A stretch of 64,000 nucleotides of DNA from Bacteroidales bacterium. GTDB taxonomy: Bacteria; Bacteroidota; Bacteroidia; Bacteroidales; UBA932. Where the stretch lies: assembly GCA_017535125.1 (NCBI GenBank), contig JAFXUS010000018.1, forward strand, positions 1 through 64,000. The letters run 5' to 3'. Below are positions 41,587 to 50,195 of this stretch, piece by piece. The position numbers and the translations under genes are program-made. The notes under the pieces are model-generated. The model saw only the letters and a program-made list of their open reading frames with translations, did no database searches and was not told the origin of the DNA. Numbering within the stretch: the first letter of the stretch is position 1; every line of letters begins with the position of its first letter.

Positions 41587-42533
41587 GCAAAGAACCCAGA
41601 GGTCTCGGCAAGGGCCTGAGCGCCCTGCTCGGCGAAGTGCCCGACGCCGACCAGCTCCGCCAGCCGGTCGGATACGTCAACAAAGAAATCGTGGGAACCC
41701 GCGGCCGTCAGGAAAACACGGCCGACATTCTCCGTATCCCCGTGGACATGATCGAGCCGAATCCTTTCCAGCCCCGCATGTCCTTCGACCAGGCGGCGCT
41801 GGAAGAGCTGGCTGCCTCCATCCGTACGCTCGGACTCATCCAGCCCATCACCGTGCGCCGCATCACGGAGCGCCGTTACCAGATCATCAGCGGCGAGCGC
41901 CGCTACAAGGCCTGCCGCCTGGCCGGCATGACCACCATCCCGGCCTACATCCGCGACGCCAACGACCAGGGCATGCTGGAGATGGCCATCGTCGAGAACG
42001 TCCAGCGCGAGGATCTCGACCCGATCGAGCTCGCCCTCAGCTACCGTCGCCTCATCGACGAATGCCAGCTCACGCAGGACAGCCTGGCCGACCGGGTAGG
42101 GAAGAAGCGCGCCACCGTCGCCAATACGATCCGCCTGCTGAAACTGCCCGCCAAGGTCCAGCATGACATCAAGGTCGGCCTGCTCAGCGCCGGCCACGCC
42201 AAGGCCATTCTCGGCGTCGAATCGCCGGAAGTCCAGGAGCAGCTCTGCGACCTGGTAATCCGTGACGGCCTGTCCGTCCGGGAACTCGAGAACATCGTCC
42301 GGAAGCTCCAGTTCGACCCGGATGCGGCCAAGAGCAACAAGATCCGCAACACCCAGACGGCGCCGGACCTGCCGCAGGAGTACTACCGCATCCTGGAGCA
42401 TGTCGGCAAGTATTTCTCCAATGAGATTTCGCTGAAACGCACCTCCTCCGGCAAGGGCGTCATGACCATACGCTTCGACTCGGACGAGGAAGTGAGCAAG
42501 TTTGTCAAGGCACTCGAAGATAAACAGTTCTAA
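41583..42533 (+). CDS. parB: Chromosome partitioning protein ParB (Spo0J)
   Basis: The 316-aa protein starts GLGKGLSALLGE (the ParA-stimulating N-terminus) and carries the CTPase/ParB motifs NPFQPR, GERRYKACRLAG and IVENVQREDLDPIE, the HTH (TQDSLADRVGKKRATVANTIRLLKLP, residues about 160-185) and a C-terminal dimer domain. It would load on parS; no parS palindrome was recognised in the window. It overlaps the next gene by one base. Confidence 0.96.
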   Translation: MSKEPRGLGKGLSALLGEVPDADQLRQPVGYVNKEIVGTRGRQENTADILRIPVDMIEPNPFQPRMSFDQAALEELAASIRTLGLIQPITVRRITERRYQIISGERRYKACRLAGMTTIPAYIRDANDQGMLEMAIVENVQREDLDPIELALSYRRLIDECQLTQDSLADRVGKKRATVANTIRLLKLPAKVQHDIKVGLLSAGHAKAILGVESPEVQEQLCDLVIRDGLSVRELENIVRKLQFDPDAAKSNKIRNTQTAPDLPQEYYRILEHVGKYFSNEISLKRTSSGKGVMTIRFDSDEEVSKFVKALEDKQF

Positions 42534-43429
42534 TGAGACACCTGAAGTTATTCTGCACATTGATGACGGCGCTTCTCGCCGCCTTCTTGTGCTTGAATGC
42601 TTCGGCGCAGTTCAAGGAAGAGGCCTTCACGCAGCAATACAACGACGATCCGGCCTCGGCTTCGGACAGCACCGACGTCCTCTTCTCGTTCAAGGAATAT
42701 TTCGGCGGACTCAGCCACAAGAACGAGATCCGCATCGGCACGATGACCGCGGGATCCGCCCTCATCATCGGCGGTTCGCAGATCTACAACAACCAGAAGT
42801 GGAAGCTCCCCATCGTGTACGGCGCCATCGGCGGCAGCCTGGGGGCCGGTATCTATCTCAACGCGACAGGCAACAAGGACGCCGCCAAATACTGCTTCAT
42901 CGGCGCGGGATTCGCTTATTGGGCCACGCTGATGGACGGCGTGCTCAATTATAAACCCAGCGTCTATCCGCATCCGGGCAAGGCCACGCTCTTCTCGATC
43001 CTGGTCCCCGGTCTCGGACAGATCTACAACCGGGAATATTGGAAGCTGCCCATTTATCTGGGAGCCATCGGTTTCGCCATCCATTATTACTCCGACTGCC
43101 AGGTCAACTACGCGCGTTTCCGCGACATCTATATCGCCGCCAAGGATCCCGACGTGCATTACGACGGCCCGATTACCGCAGAGCAGGCGCTTTACTACCG
43201 GAACGTGTACCGGCGCTACCGGGACTATTCCATCCTGGCCATCGCCGTATTATACCTGTTGCAGGTCATCGATGCCAACGTGTTTTCGTACATGCACAAT
43301 TTCGAAGTGGACGACGACATCGCCCTGCGGGTCGCCCCGGCCGTCATCATGCCGGAGCGGCAGTTTGCCTCCATCACCCCCGTATCCCAGCCGGCGGCCT
43401 TCGGGCTTAGATTGGGTGTAAATTTTTGA
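42533..43429 (+). CDS. DUF5683 family exported protein
   Basis: The 298-aa protein with signal peptide (to about residue 26, LNASAQ) and several hydrophobic segments (about 75-90, 95-110, 150-170, 240-260). The conserved SILVPGLGQIYNREYWKLPI is the family core. DUF5683 genes regularly follow parAB in Bacteroidetes; the function is not known. It overlaps parB by one base and the next start is 2 bp after its stop. Confidence 0.82.
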   Translation: MRHLKLFCTLMTALLAAFLCLNASAQFKEEAFTQQYNDDPASASDSTDVLFSFKEYFGGLSHKNEIRIGTMTAGSALIIGGSQIYNNQKWKLPIVYGAIGGSLGAGIYLNATGNKDAAKYCFIGAGFAYWATLMDGVLNYKPSVYPHPGKATLFSILVPGLGQIYNREYWKLPIYLGAIGFAIHYYSDCQVNYARFRDIYIAAKDPDVHYDGPITAEQALYYRNVYRRYRDYSILAIAVLYLLQVIDANVFSYMHNFEVDDDIALRVAPAVIMPERQFASITPVSQPAAFGLRLGVNF

Positions 43430-43431
43430 CA

Positions 43432-45153
43432 ATGAAGAGATTAGTTAGTATATTCGTCCTGATGTCCGCCCTGATGCTTCCGTTGGGCGCTCAGGCGGAA
43501 CGCGTCGTGATAACGAACGCGGAATCCACGGAAGAGAACGAACAGCAGGCGCCGCAGAAGAAGACCTTCCGCGAGCGGATGAACGAGTTGTTCGGCGGCG
43601 GCCAGAACAAACAGATCCGGCAGGAGAATGAAGTCCTGCGGAGCGAACTGGATTCGCTGCAGCTGCTGCTCGACCACTACCGCGGGCAGGCGACCCTCGA
43701 CGAGCGCGAAATCGCCGCCCTCGAGCATGAGATGGAGGAAAACGGCTTCGAGTACACGACCGAGGCCACGGACAGCCTGCTGCATCTCTGGTACAAGAAT
43801 ACGCTGGCCAGCGACTTCGACGCCGTCAACGAATACAACATGGACTCCGTGCGCTTCTCGTCCAACGTCTCCGACACCGAGATGATGCGCCGCCTGTCGG
43901 CCATGAATTCGTTCATCTCGCTTCCATACAACGACGTCGTCAAGAACTACATCATCCTCTATTCCGAGCGCATGCCGTCCCGCATGGGGCGCGTACTGGG
44001 CCTGAGCACCTATTATTTCCCGATTTTCGAGGACATCCTGCTTCGCTACGGTCTGCCGCAGGAGCTCAAGTACATGGCCATCATCGAGTCGATGCTCAAC
44101 CCGGTGGCGACTTCCCGTGCCGGTGCGCGCGGCATCTGGCAGTTCATGTACCAGACCGGAACAGGTTACGGCCTGGAGATCAATTCCTTCGTGGATGAGC
44201 GCCTGGATGTCGAGAAAGCCGTCGATGCGGCCGCGCGCTACCTGCGCGACGCCTACCGTACCTTCGGCGACTGGGCGCTGGCCATCAGCTCCTACAACTG
44301 CGGCGCCGGCAACGTGTCCAAGGCCATCCGCCGTGCGGACGGCAAGCGTGATTTCTGGAGCATCTATCCGTACCTGCCCAAGGAGACGCGCGGCTACGTG
44401 CCCGCCTTCGTCGGCGCCATGTACGCCATGACCTATTACCGGGAATACGGCATCGTGCCACAGAAGCTGGGCATGCCTGCCCAGACGGACACCTTCATGA
44501 TCCGCCACAACCTGCATTTCGACCAGATCGAGGCCGTGGTGGGTGTGCCGAAGGAGGATCTGCAGAACCTGAACCCGCAGTATGTCAACGACATCATCCC
44601 GGGCAACAACCATCCGTACGTGCTGAAACTCCCGTACACCTGGACAGCCAGCTTCCTGGAGGCGAACCGCGACTCGCTCTACGCCTACAAGGCCGACTCC
44701 CTGCTCACGGGCCGCATCGTGCAGGAAAGTGCCGGCAGCAAGTCCGGCGGCAAATCGACCGGGAAATCCGGCAGCAGCACGCAGCAGCAGCGGATCGCCT
44801 ACAAGGTCAAGAGCGGGGATTATCTGGGCAAGATCGCCTCGAAATACGGCGTGACCATCAACCAGATCAAGAGCTGGAACAACCTGCGTTCCAACAGCAT
44901 CCAGATCGGCCAGACGCTCTATATCTACAAGAATGGCGGCCCGACCATCTCGCAGGGAAGTACCGGCAGCAGCAGCTCTTCCTCGAGCAGCAGCAAGCCC
45001 AAGGCGGTCATTTATACCGTCAAGTCCGGCGACTCGCTCTCCAAGATTGCCAGCAAATACCGTGGCGTCAGCGTCGACGACATCAAGAAGGCCAACGGCC
45101 TGAAGTCCGACGCCATCCGCGCCGGCCAAAAACTGACGATTCCCGCCAAATAA
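43432..45153 (+). CDS. mltD: Membrane-bound lytic murein transglycosylase D type with two LysM domains
   Basis: From ATG 43432 the protein has 573 aa with a signal peptide (to about 22). The SLT domain carries the catalytic Glu in KYMAIIESMLNPVATSRAGA, then GIWQFMYQTGTGYGL and SSYNCGAGNVSKAIRR. Two LysM repeats follow a Ser/Gly linker: YKVKSGDYLGKIASKYGV and YTVKSGDSLSKIASKYRGV, separated by a poly-Ser stretch. It cleaves peptidoglycan glycan strands. Its stop codon directly abuts that of the convergent rarA (TAATTA). Confidence 0.94.
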   Translation: MKRLVSIFVLMSALMLPLGAQAERVVITNAESTEENEQQAPQKKTFRERMNELFGGGQNKQIRQENEVLRSELDSLQLLLDHYRGQATLDEREIAALEHEMEENGFEYTTEATDSLLHLWYKNTLASDFDAVNEYNMDSVRFSSNVSDTEMMRRLSAMNSFISLPYNDVVKNYIILYSERMPSRMGRVLGLSTYYFPIFEDILLRYGLPQELKYMAIIESMLNPVATSRAGARGIWQFMYQTGTGYGLEINSFVDERLDVEKAVDAAARYLRDAYRTFGDWALAISSYNCGAGNVSKAIRRADGKRDFWSIYPYLPKETRGYVPAFVGAMYAMTYYREYGIVPQKLGMPAQTDTFMIRHNLHFDQIEAVVGVPKEDLQNLNPQYVNDIIPGNNHPYVLKLPYTWTASFLEANRDSLYAYKADSLLTGRIVQESAGSKSGGKSTGKSGSSTQQQRIAYKVKSGDYLGKIASKYGVTINQIKSWNNLRSNSIQIGQTLYIYKNGGPTISQGSTGSSSSSSSSSKPKAVIYTVKSGDSLSKIASKYRGVSVDDIKKANGLKSDAIRAGQKLTIPAK

Positions 45154-46437
45154 TTACTTCTTATAATATTTCGGCCAGCAGCCCTCGAGGTAGGATTTGA
45201 GACGGTCCTCCTGGGCGTTGGGCTGGGGCTCGTAGAAGACGGTGCCGGAGAGGGACTCGGGCAGGAATTCCAGATCCGTGAAATGCCCGGGGAAGTCATG
45301 GGCGTACTTGTAGCCGTCGGCGTATCCCAGGTCCTCCATCAGCTTCGTAGGCGCGTTGCGCAGATAGAGCGGTACGGCAGCCGTCTGGTCCTCTTTCGCC
45401 GCTGCAAGCGCCTTATCGATAGCCATATAGGCGGAATTGCTCTTGGGGGAGCTGGCCAGATAGACCGCACATTCGCTCAGCGGAATGCGCGCCTCCGGCA
45501 TGCCGATCGAGTGCACGATGCGGAAGGTGGCGTCCGCCAGCAGGAGGGCATTGGGATTCGCCAGACCGATGTCTTCCGCGGCCAGGATGCAGAGCCGCCG
45601 GGCGATGAAGAGGGGATCCTCGCCACCGTCCAGCATGCGCGCCATCCAGTACACGGCCGCATTGGGATCGGACCCGCGCACGCTCTTGATAAAGGCCGAG
45701 ATGATGTCATAGTGCATCTCGCCGCCCTTGTCGTAAATCGCGATGTTCTCCTGCAGGCACTCCGTGACCGTACGGTTATCGATTACGATCGGATCCACCT
45801 TGCCGACCTGCGAATCCACCACAATCTCCAGGATATTCAGCAGTTTGCGCGCATCGCCGCCGCTATGGCGGAACAGCGCCTCCGTCTCCCGGACTTCAAT
45901 CTTGCGCTCCTTGAGCACCTCATCCTCGCGGAGCGCCCGGTCCAGCAGCTGCTGCAGGTCGGCGACCTCCAGCGACTTGAGCACGAAGACCTGGCAGCGC
46001 GAAAGCAGGGGAGTAATCACCTCAAAAGAGGGATTCTCGGTCGTGGCGCCGATCAGGACGATGGTCCCGGCCTCGACGGCACCCAGCAGGGCGTCCTGCT
46101 GCGCCTTGTTGAAGCGATGGATCTCGTCGATGAAGAGGATCGGGGCCGCTGCGGAGGAGAAGAGCGATTTGGACTTGGCCGCATCGATCACTTCCCGCAC
46201 CTCCTTGACACCGGAGCTGACAGCAGACAAGGTATAGAACTCGCGGTCCAGCGTGCCGGCGATAATCCGGGCCAGCGTGGTCTTGCCGACGCCCGGAGGC
46301 CCCCATAAAATGAAGGAAGACAAAGCGCCCGAATCCATCATGTTCCGCAGGATACACCCGGGACCGACCAAATGCTGCTGACCGACGTATTCGGACAGTT
46401 TTTTAGGCCGCATTCGCTCCAGAAGAGGAGGTAACAT
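45154..46437 (-). CDS. rarA: Replication-associated recombination protein A (MgsA/RarA)
   Basis: AAA+ clamp-loader-like ATPase of 427 aa acting at stalled forks. The start MLPPLLERMRPKKLSEYVGQQHLVG matches the family; an ATG seven codons earlier is possible. Walker A is GPPGVGKTT, Walker B LFIDEIHRFNKAQQDALL (with a DEIH box), and sensor 1 is GATTENPSFEV. The C-terminal MgsA domain includes SAFIKSVRGSDPNAAVYW. Complete. Confidence 0.94.
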   Translation of the reverse strand: MLPPLLERMRPKKLSEYVGQQHLVGPGCILRNMMDSGALSSFILWGPPGVGKTTLARIIAGTLDREFYTLSAVSSGVKEVREVIDAAKSKSLFSSAAAPILFIDEIHRFNKAQQDALLGAVEAGTIVLIGATTENPSFEVITPLLSRCQVFVLKSLEVADLQQLLDRALREDEVLKERKIEVRETEALFRHSGGDARKLLNILEIVVDSQVGKVDPIVIDNRTVTECLQENIAIYDKGGEMHYDIISAFIKSVRGSDPNAAVYWMARMLDGGEDPLFIARRLCILAAEDIGLANPNALLLADATFRIVHSIGMPEARIPLSECAVYLASSPKSNSAYMAIDKALAAAKEDQTAAVPLYLRNAPTKLMEDLGYADGYKYAHDFPGHFTDLEFLPESLSGTVFYEPQPNAQEDRLKSYLEGCWPKYYKK

Positions 46438-46472
46438 TTTTGTTAATGATTCGAACACTTTTGTTTTATAAG

Positions 46473-47609
46473 CTAATATTCAAGCTTTTTAATATAAGAG
46501 CGACGACGTTTGTTCTGAACGTAGTCAAAATCGCGGAATTGGCTCGACATCTTGGTGTTCGTCTCCAGCATGGCATTGGTTTCAGACCATTTGATGCCTG
46601 CTTCGTTGTATTTCCGGAACATATCCATGAACAGGAGCGAATTCACGCCGCTGTTCTGATACTCCGGCAGCACGCCGGTCAGCAGGAGCTCGGAACCACC
46701 CTCCCGTTTGATGAACATCGACTTGGCGAGGTGCCACCAACCGAAGGGGAAGAGTTTGCCGCGGGACTTCTGCAGGGCCTTCACGATAGACGGCATCGTG
46801 ATGCCGAAGGCGATCAGCTCGTCCTTCTCGTTCTCCACCATCGAGACAAAGCGAAGGTCCAGGACGCTGAGGTAGAAGTCCAGGTATTTCTTGGCCATGT
46901 GGTCCGGAAGGACAGTGAAATTATACAAATCCTTGTAGCAGGTGTTGATACAACTGAAAATCTTCTCCCCGTAATGGTGTTTCTTGATGTATTTGCGCGT
47001 CAGCTGGCGCATGTGGACGTTCGCGCGCTGTTTGATGATCGCTTCCACGCGAGGCCAGCGTTCCGGCATGACCGTAGGCACTTGCACCACATATTCCAGC
47101 CAGTCCGCGTCCTTCTCGAAGCCCATCTCCACGAGGTAATCGTTATAATAAGGATAGTTGTAGATCAGCGGCATCGTGCTGATCTGGTCGAAACCTTCCA
47201 CCAACATGCCTTCCGGATCGAAATCCGTGAAGCCCAACGGCCCCACGACGGATTCCATGCCGTATTTCCGGCCGAATTCGTATACCTTGTCCATCAGGGC
47301 TTTCGCTACCTCCGGATCCTCGATGAAATCGTACCAGCCGAAGCGGACCTCCTTGTGGTTCCACTGCTCGTTGGCTTTCCTGTTGACGATGGCCGCCACG
47401 CGGCCGACCGCTTCACCGTCCTTATAAGCCATATACAGCGCTGAATCGCAGAACTCCTGCGCTGCGCCCTTCTTCTGGTCCAGCGTATCCATCTGGTCGA
47501 AGACAAGGGGCGGGACATAGTACGGATTATGACGATAAAGTTTTTCAGGGAAATTGACGAACTTCCTGAGTTCGGAACGTGTCAGAACAGGTTTGATTTC
47601 AACTGACAT
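46473..47609 (-). CDS. GNAT-fold protein, 378 aa, second copy
   Basis: Paralogue of the gene at 198-1334 with identical length and the same motif order (FVNFPEKLY, PPLVFDQMDTLDQKKGAAQEFCDS, GPLGFTDFDPEGML, FGITMPSI, KRRRSYI). The start is ATG 47609; the frame is open to 47729 but the promoter at 47642-47673 lies inside that part. The main differences are around residues 170-215, which could set substrate choice. It stands alone with its own promoter, unlike the copy in the arginine operon. Confidence 0.72.
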   Translation of the reverse strand: MSVEIKPVLTRSELRKFVNFPEKLYRHNPYYVPPLVFDQMDTLDQKKGAAQEFCDSALYMAYKDGEAVGRVAAIVNRKANEQWNHKEVRFGWYDFIEDPEVAKALMDKVYEFGRKYGMESVVGPLGFTDFDPEGMLVEGFDQISTMPLIYNYPYYNDYLVEMGFEKDADWLEYVVQVPTVMPERWPRVEAIIKQRANVHMRQLTRKYIKKHHYGEKIFSCINTCYKDLYNFTVLPDHMAKKYLDFYLSVLDLRFVSMVENEKDELIAFGITMPSIVKALQKSRGKLFPFGWWHLAKSMFIKREGGSELLLTGVLPEYQNSGVNSLLFMDMFRKYNEAGIKWSETNAMLETNTKMSSQFRDFDYVQNKRRRSYIKKLEY

Positions 47610-47641
47610 GACAGATAAGGTTTTAGTATGCTTAATTACTG

Positions 47642-47673
47642 CGAAGATAGCATTTTCATAGGAAAAAATCAAA
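47642..47673 (-). promoter_or_regulatory. Promoter of the second GNAT gene
   Basis: TTTG (47670-47673), a 20-bp spacer, then TATCTTCG (47642-47649), a TTCG variant of the -7 box, 32 bp before the start codon. Confidence 0.55.
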
Positions 47674-47681
47674 GATTTGCC

Positions 47682-47689
47682 TATATTCG
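47682..47689 (+). promoter_or_regulatory. -7-like box of the first small barrel gene
   Basis: TATATTCG lies 5 nt before the GTG start at 47695, implying a leaderless transcript. The TTG at 47677 lies upstream of the box, so it is disfavoured as a start. Confidence 0.4.
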
Positions 47690-47694
47690 TATCC

Positions 47695-48270
47695 GTGTGC
47701 AAGCCTATCCATATCCTGCTTCTGACCACGCTGCTGCTGTCCCTGCATACGGCGGCACGGGCTCAGAAGTGGCGGGCGGGGGTGCTCCAATCGCCCAAGG
47801 GATTCGGCGTGACGGTCATGCTGGACGCGCGGGGATTGCCGGAAACGAACATCTTCAGCCTGCGTACGGATTTCTACGGTTTCCTGTCCGGCCGGACGAA
47901 GCAGATCGGCGCAGCATTTTCCTATACCCACGATTACCTGTTTTTCCTGACGGAAGGGGAGGAATTCACGCTGGACCTGCATATCGGAGCCGGAGGCACG
48001 CTCGGCTACGCCTTTGACTACGAAAAAGGCTATTTCAGCTCCTACGACCGGGAACTCAGCCACACCCCCGGCGGCGTGATCGCTTTGAACTGCGATGTCG
48101 GCCTGCGCGTCGATTTCCGCCGCCGCCTGACCCTGGACCTCAGTTTCAACCTGGAGCCGGGTATCCACATGCGCACGGATCCCAGCACGGGCGCCCTGCT
48201 GCTCTCCTTTTACAAGAATGGAATCTACCGGGGATATTACCCGCAACTAAACCTTCTGTATCGATTCTGA
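47695..48270 (+). CDS. Small outer-membrane barrel-like protein
   Basis: 191 aa from GTG 47695 (MCKPIHILLLTTLLLSLHTA as start of the signal peptide). After cleavage near ARAQ the protein has repeated amphipathic strands (FGVTVMLDARGL, FSYTHDYLFFL, FTLDLHIGAGGTLGY) and ends LNLLYRF, a barrel-type C-terminus. I do not recognise the family. The stop shares one base with the next gene, another small barrel, so the pair is probably co-translated. Confidence 0.6.
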   Translation: MCKPIHILLLTTLLLSLHTAARAQKWRAGVLQSPKGFGVTVMLDARGLPETNIFSLRTDFYGFLSGRTKQIGAAFSYTHDYLFFLTEGEEFTLDLHIGAGGTLGYAFDYEKGYFSSYDRELSHTPGGVIALNCDVGLRVDFRRRLTLDLSFNLEPGIHMRTDPSTGALLLSFYKNGIYRGYYPQLNLLYRF

Positions 48271-48905
48271 TGATGAAACGCAAGTTGCTAATATTGACCT
48301 GGTTATTATTCCTGTTTTCATCGAACGTTTCGGCGCGGATCCTGACGGGGAGTTCCTTCTTTGACCATTTCACCATCGGTGCGGAATGGGGCTATACGCA
48401 ATGCCTTCTCCAGAGCCGTAACTACAATTTCATCAGCGAAGAAGGCTACCGCATCTACGAGAACAACACTGCTTTTCGGGCCCACGCCAACGCCCAGGTG
48501 CTTGGCCATATCGGCTACCGCCTCAGCGAGCAGACAAGCCTGGCACTCTATAGCGGTTACATGGGCATGGGAAAAGACAACCGGCTGCTGCCGCTCATGC
48601 TGCGCCTGAGTTTCTTCCCGTCCACCGACAACGAAGACGGACTGTTCGTCTATGGACAAGGGGGTGTGGCCTGGCACGTCCACGCTACGGCCGGCCGCAT
48701 GGCCTGGCTGGCTTCCCTTGGCGGCGGATACCGTTTCCGGCTGGCCTGGAACACGAACCTGGACCTGCTGTTCGGAATCAAATACCTGCACGACCATCCG
48801 TCCATTCCCAATCCGGAAGGCCCCGGAAACGTGCCAGAGCACAACATCCGCATGAACAATGCAGGATATTGTGCCCTGGACGTATCGATTGCGATCAGCT
48901 TCTAG
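48270..48905 (+). CDS. Small outer-membrane barrel-like protein
   Basis: The 211-aa protein begins MMKRKLLILTWLLFLFSSNV (signal peptide, cleaved near VSA). Strands such as FTIGAEWGYTQ, NAQVLGHIGYRLSE, FVYGQGGVAWHVH and ALDVSIAISF at the C-terminus indicate an OmpW/OmpX-like eight-strand barrel. Family unknown. It is coupled to the preceding gene; its stop overlaps that of the convergent cysteate synthase gene in CTAG. Confidence 0.6.
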   Translation: MMKRKLLILTWLLFLFSSNVSARILTGSSFFDHFTIGAEWGYTQCLLQSRNYNFISEEGYRIYENNTAFRAHANAQVLGHIGYRLSEQTSLALYSGYMGMGKDNRLLPLMLRLSFFPSTDNEDGLFVYGQGGVAWHVHATAGRMAWLASLGGGYRFRLAWNTNLDLLFGIKYLHDHPSIPNPEGPGNVPEHNIRMNNAGYCALDVSIAISF

Positions 48906-50185
48906 AACAGCTTGTCCACCGCTGCGATGATGGCTTCTTCCGGCAAGGAAGGATCCAGCACGAGGTCCGGTTCCTTGAGGATATAGCCCTTGGCCATGGA
49001 GCCGAGGACACCGCCACCCGTGCAGTTCAGCATGATGCACTCGTCCTTCTTGACCACACCGTCATTGACGGCCTGGGCCAGCGCCGCAACGGCAGCGCAG
49101 GGGGCCGGAAGCAGGTCGTAACCCTCCAGATTGCGGAACTGCAGCAGCCAGTACATGATGTCGTCGTTGGAGCAGGTGAAGGAGTCGCCGCCGCTGGCGC
49201 GGAGCACGTCGAACATGCCGCCGGCAAGGCTGTACGGCGGTTTCCGGTTGGCCAGCACCTTCGCCAGGATCATCTCGGCGTTGCGGCGTCCCTGCTCGGG
49301 ATCCAGCGCGGCCAGCTCGCGCGACTGCGCCTTCCAGGAATCGTGGATCAGCGTGAACGGGCGGTTCTGGGCCACGTACACGCGCATCTTGTTTTCGCCG
49401 AAGCGGCCGTCGGCCGCCAGGCGCTCCGCATTCTCCCAGGCCGCGATGGCGCCAGTACCGGACCCGACCGCCTGGAAATAGGCGTCGGGGATGCGTCCCG
49501 TCTTCTCCACGCAGCTGAGCAGGGTGGTGCCCATGCCGTCGCGGCGCGCCACGTTCTTGGCGCCGCCCTCGAGGAAATACCGGGGGTTCTTGGCGAGTTT
49601 CTCGCCCAGGGTGATGGCGTCGTAGTAGTCGCAGCCGTGCGGCGCAGCCACCAGCTTCACGCACTTGTTCAGCTTCTTATGGAACCAGAGGTCATGCAGG
49701 TTGTCCGCGGGGATGCAGATGACCACCGGGATGTCGTTGTCGGAGCAGACCTGCGCGAAGGCACGCGCGGTATTGCCGGCCGACTGGACCACCAGCACCC
49801 GCTCCTCCTTCTTGTCCATGCGGGCGCAGACGCTGAAGGCCTCCGTCTCCTTGAAGGAGCAGGTCTCCATCTTGGCACCGATCTTGGGGTTCCAGCCCGA
49901 GAACGTAATATATAAATTATTCAGGCCCAGGTACTTGGCCAAGCCTTTCGACTTATAGGTTACCGGCGCGCAGGAGTGCTTGAGCGTGCGCTTGATCGGC
50001 ATCCATTCCGCGTAGCGGTACAGGCCCTTGAGGTCGGAACGGGGCGTGAACATCTTCTGCGCGTAGACGGCACGCACCAGCGAGGGAGCGCCGCCCTGCG
50101 GATCGGAGAGATCCCAGCCGCGATCGTCAAACACGCGGCCCGTGGCCACGTTCATCAATTGATACTGGGTAGCTTGGAATTTCAT
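48902..50185 (-). CDS. Cysteate synthase (threonine-synthase-like PLP enzyme)
   Basis: Fold type II PLP enzyme, 427 aa from ATG 50185 (ATG 50191 adds two residues). PLP lysine is Lys114 in METCSFKETEA. Along its length it follows archaeal cysteate synthase rather than threonine synthase: ITFSGWNPKIGA, VVQSAGNTARAFA, EGGAKNVARRDGMGT, YFQAVGSGTGAIAAWE, ANRKPPYSLAGG. Cysteate synthase makes L-cysteate from O-phosphoserine and sulfite. In Bacteroidetes cysteate feeds sulfonolipid (capnine) synthesis. The last gene of the rlmD-yrbG operon. A true threonine synthase is the alternative. Confidence 0.82.
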   Translation of the reverse strand: MKFQATQYQLMNVATGRVFDDRGWDLSDPQGGAPSLVRAVYAQKMFTPRSDLKGLYRYAEWMPIKRTLKHSCAPVTYKSKGLAKYLGLNNLYITFSGWNPKIGAKMETCSFKETEAFSVCARMDKKEERVLVVQSAGNTARAFAQVCSDNDIPVVICIPADNLHDLWFHKKLNKCVKLVAAPHGCDYYDAITLGEKLAKNPRYFLEGGAKNVARRDGMGTTLLSCVEKTGRIPDAYFQAVGSGTGAIAAWENAERLAADGRFGENKMRVYVAQNRPFTLIHDSWKAQSRELAALDPEQGRRNAEMILAKVLANRKPPYSLAGGMFDVLRASGGDSFTCSNDDIMYWLLQFRNLEGYDLLPAPCAAVAALAQAVNDGVVKKDECIMLNCTGGGVLGSMAKGYILKEPDLVLDPSLPEEAIIAAVDKLF

Positions 50186-50195
50186 ATACACGTTT

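Noticed and set aside
46434..46458. aacatttttgttaa and aacacttttgtttt near rarA as a copy of the 62831 hairpin
   Set aside because: The two halves are in direct, not inverted, order, so no hairpin forms. The likeness is due to AT-rich sequence.
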